A stretch of DNA of 64,000 nucleotides from Acanthacorydalis orientalis (GCA_034766995.1 CM068322.1:18358245-18422244), one strand, 5' to 3'; shown: positions 12,360 through 24,441, counted from the stretch's first letter. The notes: generated from the sequence alone by a model not told the origin. Translations and numbers: made by a program.

Positions 12360-12680
12360 CTAAACGTCTGCATGTATATCATCCCTCGAAATGTTGTTTT
12401 GGTACAATGCTACCGACCGAACGGTTGGAGATCGAAAGGTTTGTTGAGAAATAGGTACGGTCGCCTCGAGAGCGCATTTCCATATTCCGCTATCAATTTT
12501 TATCCCGTGATGTCATAAATCGCGACCACAACAATCGCCTGCCCGGACCGTGAATACGTTTTGCACAAACGACACAATGAACCAGGATCGCATTAGGGAC
12601 AACAGCATAATAACACTAGTATGGAAAAGGGGACGTTAACGTATCGTACATACACGTACATGTATAGTACAACTACAATA
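12360..12680. other. Moderate-GC, CpG-rich island
   Basis: One of the strongest composition outliers (GGTACGGTCGCCTCGAGAGC, CGCCTGCCCGGACCGTGAAT). All six frames are interrupted within about 40 codons, so it is not an obvious exon. Candidate conserved non-coding element. Confidence 0.35.
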
Positions 12681-13498
12681 CGGTAGTAGATATTTATCTT
12701 AAAGTCAATTTTATGAATTCACAATTTAATAAATAAATTGAATTCTGATTCACTATGAGTCGGACTTTTTGCATGCGGTTCCTTTTTTGATATTACATTT
12801 AGTAAAAACTGCGTTTATCTCCCACATATTTTTCTTTAATACTTGTTTCTGAACAAGAAAATTTCCTTCAACAAATTTAGTTCGATATATTTAATTGGTG
12901 ATATTTTAATTAGACACAGATGAAATCTATCAATGATCAAAAAAGCGATTACTCTGATTCAAACTTTTGATACATTTAGCAATTAATACTTATTTAAAAA
13001 ATATTTATAAACTTCAGACATATTATTTTTCTTAAAAAAAATCTAATACAGTTTTCCGGAATAATAAAGATTTTTTAAAATATAAAAAAACGAATAAACT
13101 ATTCTAAATAAATACATTTCATAAAAGCCAATACACTTAATACTATCGTCTTTCACAAATTGAAACATATTAATAAATATAAACAGTTCGAAAATTTAAT
13201 ACGAATCCTGGTGTCAATGAAATTATCATCAGAATGCAGACAAAATTGTTCATTTTTGAATTGCATTTTTCTTAATTTACAATAGGTTTTAAGAATTTTG
13301 ATTCCAGAAAATATCAGGGTGTTTAAGATTATTTGTGTTTTTTTTTTTTTTTTTAGAAAATAAACAAAATTTATCTGAAAATATATTTCTATTCTTCAAT
13401 TAATGACTTTAAAAAAATACACACTAAATAGGTAACTATTTAATTTCAATATTATTATCAGAAAATTTTCATTCGGCTTAAATGTCGAAGAAAAATAA
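12681..13498. other. AT-rich filler
   Basis: Includes a T16 homopolymer at about 13339-13354. Nothing else recognised. Confidence 0.5.
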
Positions 13499-13560
13499 TA
13501 TATATATATATATAATTTCTAGAAAATCATTAAAACCTTTCAATACTTAAACAAGTCTGA

Positions 13561-13604
<44 letters not shown>
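13499..13604. repeat. Two (TA)n tracts
   Basis: Short tract at 13499-13514 and a longer one at 13564-13604. Confidence 0.9.
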
Positions 13605-13612
<8 letters not shown>

Positions 13613-14100
13613 TATTACATGTCATATTTTATAAATAAATATTCTTATTAACATCATAATCAATACCTCACCAATTTTTAAAACAACAATTAGTTTCATT
13701 CGAAATCAAACTTTCTTTGCATTATATAAATATTATTACATTTATACTAAACTTTCACGGAATGTTTTGAAAGAAATCTACAGAATATCAGTAGTATATG
13801 TAACTAATTTAACGCGAAGTAATGAAAATACTTCAACAATATTTCCATTCAAGATAGGAAAAAAGCGAACAGTTTCTCAATCAATACTAACTATGCCTTC
13901 GTTGCCAACGAGTTATCGTTACATTATTTTCTTCTTTTTCTGTAAACAAACTACTTCATTAAAAAAAATGTTCTATGAGCGAGAATTAAAATTTGCATAT
14001 AAATAAAATTGTATACGTAGATATCTTTTTAGGCACGTTATTATATTTGCTATGAATTCATGAATAATCATTATGATGTATATAGATAATTTTCGTATAT

Positions 14101-14120
14101 ACATACAAACATACATATAT

Positions 14121-14175
<55 letters not shown>
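14101..14175. repeat. Compound (CATA)n-(AC)n-(TA)n microsatellite
   Basis: ACATACAAACATACATATAT and ACACACAC precede about 23 TA units. Confidence 0.9.
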
Positions 14176-14178
<3 letters not shown>

Positions 14179-14794
14179 AAAATAGTCAAATATGGAAAAA
14201 GAAAATTATACTCAATATATAAATTTAAAATTACAACATGCTTTATAACATTGCCGAACGGAAAGAAAACTCGTATAAAAAAATTCAAACTAGTTTAATT
14301 AAAATAATAACTAATGTAAATGAATACTATTTAAATTAATAAGTAATTTTATGCCATAAATCACATTTTTTATAAGCAATATAAATCAAATTTAATTTTA
14401 TTGATCGTATTCAAAAAAATACAAAAACAAATATATAACTACGTTCTAAGAATTCAATTTTCTTTTTTTCAGATTGAACAAATTATATATATAGTTTATT
14501 TAATAAAACTAAACATATTGAAAATATTACAAAATAACATCAAATTTCTAATAATTATAAAAGTATTTATAATTTTTATCATGGTTGTTCTGTGTGAATT
14601 CTAGAGGTCATATATTAGTTAGTTTTTCTTATGTCCGATTCATCTTTCTTCATTTTCAGGTAAGGTAGGATTTTGAAAATAATTTATAGCATATCTGAAT
14701 ATAAAATAAAAAGCGGTCATAAAAGAACCGAATTCAATGGTGGCATCCAAGATTGATAGAGAATGTTTATGTTTGTTGCACCAACTCAATACTA

Positions 14795-14798
<4 letters not shown>
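14176..14798. other. AT-rich filler
   Basis: A 67-codon frame at 14401-14604 is Ile/Lys/Asn/Phe-dominated and unconvincing. Confidence 0.45.
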
Positions 14799-14838
<40 letters not shown>

Positions 14839-14883
14839 AGAGAGACAGAGACGGAAAGAGATAGAAAGAAAGAGAGAGAGAGA
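14799..14883. repeat. Compound (TA)n-(GA)-rich microsatellite
   Basis: (TA)n to 14835, then a GA-rich block (GAAAGAGAGACAGAGACGGA...). The block is nearly the same as that at 16925-16970, down to an internal CGG and a following ATAGAAAGAAAGAGAGA, so the two may share an ancestor rather than be independent expansions. Confidence 0.85.
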
Positions 14884-15003
14884 TTTTAATTGTGTTGTTG
14901 ATTTTAATTTTAGATTTTTTTGTCCAAAATATCAATTTTTCTGCATAATTTATTATAAAATTTAATCGTTTACAATCGAAATTATATTAAATATTTATAT
15001 TAT

Positions 15004-15075
15004 TTATATATATATATATATATATAACAAAAATAATCCTTGGTTTGTTTTTAAAATAATAAAAAATCATACAAA

Positions 15076-15112
<37 letters not shown>

Positions 15113-15140
15113 ACCGTGTGTTTGTGTGTATGTATGTATG
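15004..15140. repeat. (TA)n tracts with (GT)/(GTAT) tail
   Basis: TA tracts at 15004-15026 and 15080-15109, the second followed by GTGACCGTGTGTTTGTGTGT and (ATGT)n. Confidence 0.85.
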
Positions 15141-15218
15141 TACAAAAATAGAAATAGTTGTGTAAATTATTTTTGTCATTAAAAATTGATAATTTAGGTC
15201 ACTTATTTTCACATTAAC

Positions 15219-15222
<4 letters not shown>

Positions 15223-15274
<52 letters not shown>

Positions 15275-15289
15275 AGAGAGAGAGAAAGA
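15223..15289. repeat. Compound (TA)n-(GA)n microsatellite
   Basis: About 25 TA units then AGAGAGAGAGAGAAAG on the plus strand. Confidence 0.9.
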
Positions 15290-15993
15290 CCAGAGATATA
15301 TGAGTATAATTACTGTTCTTTGAAATTAATAATACAGCAGAATAAATAATATTTATTATTAAAAAGAGTTTGTACAATTAAACATAAATTTATTACCATT
15401 CTGTTTTTTGACAATTAGTAAGAAATACGCAAATGATTATTTTAATTCATAATTGAATATTATTAAATATAATACGAAATACTTCAGAAAGTATGACTAC
15501 AAAAACTGAAAAAGTAGTTACAGTAATGTATTTCATATGGTACATTATTGCGTTCTATATTTTTAGATTCAATTCATTTGGGTGGTATATCATTCCTCAA
15601 TAAATGAGTATTTTATTAGACCGGTTACTTAAAAAAAGTATGCATAAAATACTTGGAGTTTAATTGAACGATTTCGTATCTGTGATTATATTAAAGTATT
15701 TTTCTGATGATATTGATCCGGTTGAATAATTTGTGAAGTATTCTGCAACGAATAACTTCAGCTCTCATGTCATCTTCAAGGTGCAGAGTAAGTCTATTTG
15801 AAGATAGATCAAGAATCCAAATTTGTTATTGCAGATTATTACACCAGTAATTCAACAACATCAAGATCAACAGGACAAAAATAATTGTTCTTCCTTTCTT
15901 TTTCAGTAAATTAAGATAAAAATAAGTACAAAACAATTTCTTTTACATTGAAGCAAAGATGGACAATAAAATAACCATCGTAATGTAAGTAAA

Positions 15994-15996
<3 letters not shown>
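15290..15996. other. AT-rich filler
   Basis: Slightly more complex around 15700-15860 but no frame or repeat recognised. Confidence 0.4.

Positions 15997-16065
<69 letters not shown>
15997..16065. repeat. (TA)n microsatellite
   Basis: About 34 uninterrupted AT units. Confidence 0.95.
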
Positions 16066-16067
<2 letters not shown>

Positions 16068-16881
16068 CAAATAATATATAGACAGGTTTTAATCCAGTAT
16101 TTCTAGTGTTTAACGTCGAATATGTAATTCTGTATAATTTAATTATACAAAATCACTAATTTAAATTGTACTGAATCTGTTTGATGTTTCCACTACGGAA
16201 TCCTTCGAATTCCCCTATTCTAACGTGCTTTATAATCTTAAGTGATTTAAGCCGAACCTAAAATATTAGTTCTAAGATCAAATGCTGTATCTCCTATAAG
16301 CAACGTCAGTACTTTCTTAAACGTTAGATTGAAGCAGGCGTGAAAATGTGGATGTAAGCATCTTGAGAGAAATTACAAGTTTGTTTACATATTTTATTAT
16401 CAGTTCTGATAACAAATGTTTGCTTTTATAAATAGAGCATATGAAATTATCTATTTTCGATAAAAAATAAAAAGTACTATCAAACAATATAAACAAAACA
16501 AATATTTTAACAACATTGTATTGTTAATTTTGATTTAAAGAAAGAAAAGTTTCCTTAATTATTTTCTTTCTCATAATACCGTTTCAGCCACTATACTTAG
16601 ATTTATTTTTACATACCATTTTTTCCTTTGTACACAAACCACAAAAAAATATCAATAGTTGACTGATAATTATTGATAACTAATTGTCTTATTGTTTCTT
16701 GTGCGTTTTTCCATAACAATACAATAATATTTAAGGTTTAAAGTTAGACTAAATAATGGAAGGTATTTTGAGGATTGCAATGTATTTCATTTTTTTGTAA
16801 ACATTCATTTTGTATAAAAATATACGAATTATTCATTTTCTATAAAGGTTAATTTGTAAAAGCAATGAATTTGTACACCTA

Positions 16882-16885
<4 letters not shown>
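16066..16885. other. AT-rich filler
   Basis: Near 16635-16680 ACACAAACCACAAAAAAATA and TGATAATTATTGATAACTAA faintly resemble a foldback left arm; too diverged to call. Confidence 0.35.
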
Positions 16886-16927
<42 letters not shown>

Positions 16928-16970
16928 AGAGAGATAGACGGAGAGATAGAAAGAAAGAGAGATAGATAAG
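16886..16970. repeat. Compound (TA)n-(GA)-rich microsatellite
   Basis: (TA)n to 16924 followed by a GA-rich block (GAAAGAGAGATAGACGGAGA...) very similar to that at 14836. Confidence 0.85.
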
Positions 16971-17336
16971 TAAAAAGACAAATAGACAAACAGTATCGAA
17001 GATGAAAAAAATAAACTACAATGTAACAAGTGTTGACAGAAAATATTTCAGTACTAAGAATTGGTGCTACGGTTGAAATTCAACTTCACAGAACAATTAA
17101 GCTCAAACATTATACTTAGTACAATTTTAAATCATAAATAAAAATTTTTTGCTAATGAAATAAAATTTGTAAATTTACCTAAAAGCTATCATCAAAATAT
17201 TCAGGAATTAATTTTTCAATCTCAATGACTTTTATGAACATTTTTTTTAAATAAATCATAATTTAATTTAAATTATTTATAAGAATAAAGATTATTAAAT
17301 ATTCGAAACAATTTCTTTTTTATTGAATAATACAAC

Positions 17337-17368
17337 TAGGGCTGGTTCAAAAGTCAATCAACATATGA
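17337..17368 (+). repeat. Possible solo mariner-type end
   Basis: TAGGGCTGGTTCAAAAGTCA resembles a mariner inverted end, but no partner or transposase is visible nearby. Confidence 0.2.
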
Positions 17369-17721
17369 TATCTTTCGATAAAAGACTCTTCTTTCTATAA
17401 TTTTGGAGTACAAATAATTTAGTAGGTATCAAAATGATCAATAAATGATAAATAAAAAAAATCACAGCATAAAAATCGAATTTAGAACGCACATCAAAAA
17501 TTATTTATACATTCTTTGACAAGAATGAAATGAAACACTAAATGATATCGTAATCATCTAAGTACTTTAGATTCGAACTTAGATACACCGGTTATTCAGT
17601 CGTCTCTGATCATTTTCTAAAATAACTGAATTCAATTCAAATTTACTTAAGAAATCAAAATGTGATAATTGTATTGCACAAACATGTGTTTTAATTAACA
17701 AAATTATATTTAAAAATATTA

Positions 17722-17729
17722 TACACACA

Positions 17730-17780
<51 letters not shown>

Positions 17781-17792
17781 CATACATACATA
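17722..17792. repeat. Compound (AC)-(TA)n-(CATA)n microsatellite
   Basis: ACACACATACATATAATA, then about 18 TA units, then (CATA)4. Confidence 0.9.
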
Positions 17793-18204
17793 CTTTAGTA
17801 AAAAATAATTAAATTATATTAAACACTTAACATAAAACTTAAGTTTAAAAGATTACTACTTAAAGATACAATATAAAAATATAGATACATAAGAAAATTA
17901 AATTTCAGTTAAAAAATACAAAAGTATAATTAATTAAGTTAATTATTAATTATGTAACATAAGTCTTACGAAGAAAAAATAAACAGTAATGACAAAATCT
18001 AATGCAAATAATCTGCGAACAAGTTTGTGACACAGGACGATATATATTCATTACGAGAACGTAAATGAAAGAAATAAAACTTGAAATATTGAATTTGTAA
18101 TTATAATTTATAAGGTAGAGAAGGTAGGTGAGTTTAACTGGTGTTGCGGTCTCTTACACGTGTGTGGAAATTAGTGCGCCTCACATTACAGCGATTTTAA
18201 TCTC

Positions 18205-18208
<4 letters not shown>

Positions 18209-18259
<51 letters not shown>
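18209..18259. repeat. (TA)n microsatellite
   Basis: About 25 TA units. Confidence 0.95.
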
Positions 18260-18262
<3 letters not shown>

Positions 18263-19282
18263 TACTAGTGTGTGTATAAACCGAGCAGTTTTTGTAACGA
18301 TGTTTTACATTTTAATATATACAAATGCCAAATATCACGTAATGGGAATACATTTGCATATTTTTTATATTTCTTTTTTTACAACGGAAGTAGTAATGTG
18401 TACAAAATGATGCATAAAAGTATGTGATACAATGTACTCTTTCTGACACAATAATCTTAAAAATTGTTGAAACATTACCGCTGACTTGCTTGTGATTAAT
18501 TATTTATTTTATTCGCATTTTCGTCACAATTACTTGTTCATATTTATAGATCATTCTTTATATCACTGTGTTATAATCTGCACATTTATCTTTTTCATAC
18601 TGACATTATTTATTGTACACATTAATATTTTATTCGAATGAATATTTTCTAGTTTGTTTCGTTATTGAAAATTCATAATATGTGTACATATTATAAAAAA
18701 AACTGTAGGTATCATTTCTAAAAATAAAAAAATGTATTATTCTTACGTTATATATATATATATACCTCACATTTAAATGAAATTATATTAGAAAACAGAT
18801 AAAAATTATATTAAACGTAACTGAATAAAATTAAAAAAAAATAATAATTAAACACTTATTTTTATTTATTGACAGATGTCATTAATAATAACAGTTTAAA
18901 CTAATATCTCTCTAGTGTTTTGTTCCTCAGAGATCTATGTAAGCATTCCTTTACTTTCACATACTATCGATAGTAAAATTCATTTGCAAATTTGAGACTG
19001 GGTCATTTTGTTATCAGATTTGGTCATGAGTTCTGGTTTTATTTAGATAATGTTAGGTCAAGTTAATTTCTTCAAATAATTAAAAAGAGATACTTTCATA
19101 GATTTGTTTTCTGAAAAATTGGTTTAAGCAATTTACCTGTAACGAACATTACACTGTAATATTTTATTAAAAAAAAATCTAATCTTTCTTTATTATACAA
19201 ATAAAACAGTAATACCGTTTCCGTAACTTTTATTCGTTCACTGATCGATTTATATCGGTCATGCGGTCTCTTTTCTGATTGG
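18260..19282. other. AT-rich filler
   Basis: No feature recognised. Confidence 0.45.
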
Positions 19283-19616
19283 TTGATATCAATTCATGAT
19301 TACTGTTCTGCTTTATGGTGTACAACGAAAGAGGATATACGATTTCAGTGTAAAACTGATATGATATTTATTCAAAATGTTGTACTGACAGAACTTTTAG
19401 AATAAAAAAATATTAACACATTTTAACATTGTATTTTGTTATGTTAATTTTTATAAACTTTTTCGATACAATTTTTAAGGCGTACATTTCACGCAGATTA
19501 TTTGTGTATGATTTGTTAATTCCTTTAATTTGTTAGGGGGAAGAGCATCAGCGAGCGAAAACAAAATCCACTCCTGAGAGTGGGAGCGCAGTGAGCAGGA
19601 GCACGAACCCCTTAGT
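19283..19616 (+). repeat. GC-tailed dispersed repeat, copy 1
   Basis: Aligns with 43855-44153 over roughly 300 bp: GATATCAATTCATGATTACT against AATATCGGTCACATGATCAG, TACGATTTCAGTGTAAAACT against TACGATTTCAATGTAAAATT, and GATTATTTGTGTATGATTTG against GATTATTTGTGTGTATAATT. It ends in a GC-rich tail (AGCATCAGCGAGCGAAAACA ... AGCACGAACCCCTTAGT) containing a perfect 6-bp hairpin CCACTC-CTGA-GAGTGG. No protein was recognised. Both copies are followed by TTAAAAAATAT, so the repeat may extend further or share an insertion context. Confidence 0.6.
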
Positions 19617-19799
19617 ATGATTAAAAAATATTCATTTATCAGTATTCTTTTATATAATTTATTTATATTTGCAACTATATTTATTTCAGCTTTAATTTAA
19701 TTTACTAGGCTATATACTCAAACGATATAAAAATCAGTCATTAGATCATCAATAATCAACTAGTGGACCACTGGTGTCGTACAGACCAAAGGTTGAGAA

Positions 19800-20597
19800 A
19801 TACCGATTAGTATTTTGTAAAATTTATTACCAAGAATTAATCAAGAAGCTCAAATCAACGCATTCAATTATTCATCAGCATTTAAAAATGATTGATAAAG
19901 TTTTTAAGCTGGATCAGTGGATTTCGCACGAGTTATTGGATATTAATTTAAAACAACGTTTAGCCATTTACACTTCTCATCTATGGCGATTACAAAATGA
20001 TTCGTTTCTGAATAGAAATATTACTGGTAATGAAAAATATACTATTTATAACAAAATTAAACGTCAAAGACGATGGGTTGATCGCAACGAAATACCCACC
20101 ATATTGCGAAAGGAATTAGGAAAGGAGAGCTTCATCCAAAAAAAGATTATGTTATCTGTTTGATGGGATATCAAAGGAATTATTCATTACGAACTATTAC
20201 CGGAGAATCGAACCGTCACAAAGGAGTTGTATTGTTAACAACTGGTACAGGTCAAAGAATCCATTCATGAGAAACAGCTAGCATTAACAAAAGTCGTAAT
20301 TTTTTTCTACGACAAAGCTCGACCTCACAAAACTGAGGCAATTTGAATGGGAAGTTATGACACATCGAACATATGCCCTGACCTAGTACAATCGGATTAT
20401 AATCTGTTACGAAGTCTTCCAATTCACATCAATGGAGAAAGGCTCACTGAGAGTGGTGTCCGAGAGTGGAGCTCGACTCTTTCTTTAATGCAAAGCCCAA
20501 AAAGTTTTATCGTCAAGGTATTGAAAATTTAAGAATAAGATGGGAAGAAGATGTAAACAATAATGGAAAATATACTTTAGATCAAATTCAAACGTAA
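19800..20597 (+). pseudogene. Mariner transposase pseudogene (5'-truncated)
   Basis: Starts within the second helix-turn-helix region (ELIKKLKSTHSIIHQHLKMI near 19835), then FKLDQWISHELL, QNDSFLNRNITGNEKY, WVDRNEIPTILRKE, IMLSV, WDIKGIIHYELLPENRTVTK, a degraded FFYDKARPHKTEA, DLVQSDYNLLRSLPIHING and GIENL.WEE..NNGKY before a stop at 20595. At the first catalytic site Asp is Asn (GNEK instead of GDEK); the second (YDKARPH) and third (QSDY) acidic residues are still readable. Several frameshifts and stops. No inverted ends were seen. A different lineage from the copies at 4.8, 33 and 54 kb. Confidence 0.85.
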
Positions 20598-20749
20598 TTT
20601 TTTTTACTATTTCAAAACTTATTTTAAAAAATAGAATTATTTATGGGATGATAACACTAAGACAAAATGAAGTGCATTTTTGCATTATTGTGAATGTTAA
20701 GTAATGATTTTTACTGATAATATCAAAACAAATTAAACACATCTAAACA

Positions 20750-20754
20750 TACAT

Positions 20755-20793
<39 letters not shown>
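20750..20793. repeat. Compound (AC)n-(AT)n microsatellite
   Basis: (AC)10 then about 11 AT units, directly abutting the short inverted-repeat element that follows. Confidence 0.9.
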
Positions 20794-20798
20794 AAATA

Positions 20799-20998
20799 TA
20801 GGGTGAGTAAATTTAGGCTTCCACATGGATTATTAAAAGGGGCGCAGAGGTTAAGAAAAGTAATGTTATTTTTGATTTAATATTTTAGTTCAATTCAATA
20901 CTAAAATACAACTGAACCAAAATACTAAATGGGAAATAACACGGTTTTTTTTGCATTTTTTTAATACTTTCGTGTGGAAGCTTGAGTTGAATCACCTA
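20799..20998. mobile_element. Short non-autonomous inverted-repeat element (MITE)
   Basis: About 200 bp bounded by TA. Left end GGGTGAGTAAATTTAGGCTT-CCACATG (from 20801); the complement of the right end reads GGTGATTCAACTCAAGCTTC-CACACG. These are imperfect inverted ends of about 27 bp sharing (A/C)AGGCTTCCACA-type sequence. Inside is a hairpin TATTTTAGT-tcaattcaat-ACTAAAATA (20881-20908). No coding potential. TA flanks suggest mobilisation by a Tc1/mariner-type transposase. No second copy was recognised here. Confidence 0.55.
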
Positions 20999-21385
20999 CA
21001 TATTGAAATGTACTTTTTGATACACAAAAACCATTTATCTAAGATTTTTTTCTTACTTATTTTATTGTTAAATTACAATAACGTAAAATAAAAAAAATAA
21101 TCATTAAAATATATTGATTTATATAATTATAAAATATTTTAAAATCTGAAAAATTAAATAAGAAATACAAAAAAATCTCTATACTATTTTGTATTCAGTT
21201 CATTTACTAATAATCTTTTCTACAAAAAGGCAATATTTCAAATTTAATTTAGTAGACGTATATACAAAAAAAGTATCTAATCAACGAATATAAGAAAAAA
21301 TCATCAATATTTCTTTCTCCGATATAAATTACTACCTCATAAAGAAACCGAACAAAAAATCACATTCACACCGACATATCTACAA

Positions 21386-21388
<3 letters not shown>
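20999..21388. other. AT-rich filler
   Basis: No feature recognised. Confidence 0.5.

Positions 21389-21444
<56 letters not shown>
21389..21444. repeat. (TA)n microsatellite
   Basis: About 28 TA units. Confidence 0.95.
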
Positions 21445-21447
<3 letters not shown>

Positions 21448-21479
21448 CGTAGAAATTATCTAAAAATATCAATAAATAT

Positions 21480-21790
21480 CTCGGCCGTCGATGTCAAATT
21501 GGCGTGCGATACTTTGCACGGTATACAAAACCTTTCTGGAAGACCATGTGGTGGTCGTCTTAATTGAATCAACCGTTGTAAGCTGGTTAGGCCGACCAAC
21601 TATAAGCAACGATTGGGGAGAACATTTAATATTCCGTGCACGAAAAGCCTGCTAATACGAAATATAATTAACGAGGGCGCGGTGGGCAGACAAGCACTCT
21701 GCACAAAGCTTCCTCCACACGAGGCTGCCGCAGCCAACAGAATTATAGCCAACGTGTGATATCAAGATCGTTGTTGCTTTGTGTATGAAA
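21480..21790. other. Moderate-GC, CpG-rich island
   Basis: Sharp change from the flanking filler: CTCGGCCGTCGATGTCAAAT, GAGGGCGCGGTGGGCAGACA, CGAGGCTGCCGCAGCCAACA (GGCTGCCGCAGCC is near-palindromic). No frame is open for more than about 40 codons. Candidate regulatory element or conserved non-coding DNA. Confidence 0.35.
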
Positions 21791-22396
21791 ATGAGGTATC
21801 TGAAGCATAGATGCTTATGATTACATGAACCAAATAAGTTTCGTTTTTCATGTATTATATATTTATATTATTATATAATGTGTAGATATGCCGCTAGTAC
21901 ATTATTAATCTGATTATTTTTCGTTTTGTTTTTGTCTCGAACTCTTTTGTTAACATTGTGTTATAATATATAAAACAGGATTTTTTTTTCAAGTATTTAC
22001 TTTAATTGGACGTAACTTTTAGTATGTGCTTGCATTAAATTCGTGGCGGATTTTATTCGCGAAACGTGTTTAATTTTAATATGATTTATGATATTTTACA
22101 CTCGTTAATTAAATAATTACATCTATATATTCGTAATAACTATAATAAAAAAGAGATTTTTTTTATTTATGTTCTTTTACAGTTATTATTCTAAATAAAT
22201 AAAAATAAACAAGGACACTATAAAAAAATCATAAAATTTAGAATAATTATACATAAATAAGCATATATAAACACACAACGTTTTATGATTAATAACTTTA
22301 ATGTTCACATATAATTTATTTGCATAGAAATAAATCGACAACACAATCTACTAAAGTTATTCAATTATTGAAATATTTTATACACAATATTTAAAT
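21791..22396. other. AT-rich filler
   Basis: No feature recognised. Confidence 0.45.
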
Positions 22397-22398
22397 TA

Positions 22399-22437
<39 letters not shown>
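22397..22437. repeat. (TA)n microsatellite
   Basis: TA tract with one TG interruption near its start. Confidence 0.9.
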
Positions 22438-22441
<4 letters not shown>

Positions 22442-22662
22442 TAAATTTTGTAACAAAAGTACTAACAATCGATCTCAAAATAGTTAATAATTCCTCAAGG
22501 ATAACACGTTATAACGTACACCTCATTGAACCCACAAGTTTTGGGTAAATATTGAACAGCTATTTACCGGTATTATTAAATTAAAAGCTAACAGATGTGG
22601 TTTGAACCCAAAGATGATAAGCAGAGTAATTTTAGTGTCTAATATTACACAAAAAAAAAGTA

Positions 22663-22668
<6 letters not shown>

Positions 22669-22712
<44 letters not shown>
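22669..22712. repeat. (TA)n microsatellite
   Basis: About 21 AT units. Confidence 0.95.
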
Positions 22713-22716
<4 letters not shown>

Positions 22717-23291
22717 TTGCTCAAACGTACATTAACCGTTATTTGTAACTTATCAATTTTATTATTTATTTATTTCCATAATAGTTTTTTTTTGTATTAT
22801 TCTTTTTAATAATATGTCTATAACAAGAAATATTTGAGTTTCAAAATAAAAAGTTAACAAAATGTACATGAATTGAAATTAAAAAAATATATAACTAAAC
22901 AATTTACCGTTTATAAAAACAATAATTTATTAAATAATTCAGTGGTGTAAAGGCTAAGGTACTGTTAAAATAGTACAAAATTCACGTCGATCGCGTAAAG
23001 TTACACTGAGAATGGACTAATTAATCTGAAGAAAATTTATATATGTTGACAACGTCAACACAAATATTAGCAGAATTGAGAAGAGTTCTGAGTCCAAAAA
23101 GTTTATAAGTCTGATTTAAATAATTAAAAAAATATAAAATATACAGATTAGAATTAACCAACAAATATCCGAAACAAAAATATAGTTATGATATATTAAA
23201 AGTTTTCAATTTACTTATTACTGTAATCTTTTCAAAAAATATTACAAATGTAGGTATTTGTATTGTGATTAAATAAACTTCCTCAAATTAA
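22713..23291. other. AT-rich filler
   Basis: No feature recognised. Confidence 0.45.
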
Positions 23292-23455
23292 TTTTTCACT
23301 ATTCTATAAACCAGAAAAAAATTCGAAATAAAAATGTTCAATAACAGTTTTAACTGTTACAAATGTGAATTGAGGTCGCAATTACATTATCCTCAGAACT
23401 CTAAAATATAGAAAAATCTGCAATTATTGAATGCTTGATTAAAAATTAATTAATA
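23292..23455. repeat. Foldback repeat, copy I (short)
   Basis: Left arm TTTTTCACTATTCTATAAAC, AAATAAAAATGTTCAATAAC, then a shortened stem (TGTGAATTGAGGTCGCAATT), centre ATTATCCTCAGAACTCTAAA ATATAGA, and right arm GCAATTATTGAATGCTTGAT. The CTCAGA..CT.AAATATAGA centre is shared with copies D and Q. Confidence 0.45.
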
Positions 23456-23849
23456 GGAATAAGATAAATTTACCTATGAAAATGTTAATGAAAATATTAA
23501 TTAATTTATTTGAAATCTTACAAAAATGTGTAAAATAAACCCTTTTTCCACATAAAATTGCTCAATTACCATTATTAAATTCATTAGGTAACTAATACGA
23601 TTATATTTAGTAAGTTTTATAAAGACATTTTGACATTTATTTTTCTTAATTCATCGTTTTATTGAAATCTTTCAATTTTATGAAAAATTCAAATGCTATT
23701 AATAGAAATATTTATTAAATACTAAATACATATATTACCATAGTAATATTCTTATAAATCTTGTTGCTTAATGGCTATTTAAGTATATATCACTTGCTCT
23801 TGTCCACATAAAAAAACCCTGTACAATATTTTATATAGATAGATACAAG

Positions 23850-23853
<4 letters not shown>

Positions 23854-23925
<72 letters not shown>
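23854..23925. repeat. Long (TA)n microsatellite
   Basis: About 35 AT units, followed after AAATAA by ATGTGTGTGTAT. Confidence 0.95.
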
Positions 23926-23932
<7 letters not shown>

Positions 23933-24224
23933 GTGTGTGTATCTTTACTGCATAAAGTGTATAAATGTTTGTTTACGCATATTATTGTTCAACTCTGTGC
24001 TATCCACAAATGTAAAAATGATTATTGTTACAAAACGGGCATAAAAATATAATCGGATTTACAAAATTGAGTCTTCTTGACCCGCATTCAGATCTACAAT
24101 ATTTTTGCTTTACATTATCTCCGGTAAAATACAGTGCTAAAAGCTTTTGTACATTTCATCGGTTGAATACTCGTGTATCAGACTCAGTCATATAGAAAGA
24201 ACATCTTTACAAGTTTAACTATAC

Positions 24225-24227
<3 letters not shown>

Positions 24228-24253
<26 letters not shown>
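24228..24253. repeat. (TA)n microsatellite
   Basis: About 12 TA units, with CACATATATACACACA just after. Confidence 0.9.
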
Positions 24254-24255
<2 letters not shown>

Positions 24256-24395
24256 AGACGCACATATATACACACATTCCTATATATTTGTATTTTTTTC
24301 AGAACGTTGTTCTAAAAGAAAATTATTTCCATATGAATCATTTCAGAGTCTCATACAAAATGGTATTATTTTTAAAAATAAAACAAAAATGTATC

Positions 24396-24400
<5 letters not shown>

Positions 24401-24434
<34 letters not shown>
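24401..24434. repeat. (TA)n microsatellite
   Basis: About 17 TA units. Reading frames spanning it are Tyr-Ile artefacts. Confidence 0.95.

Positions 24435-24441
<7 letters not shown>

Noticed and set aside
16600..16720. Additional foldback copy
   Set aside because: Only short AT-rich matches (CAAACCA, TGATAATTATTGAT); too weak to separate from background.
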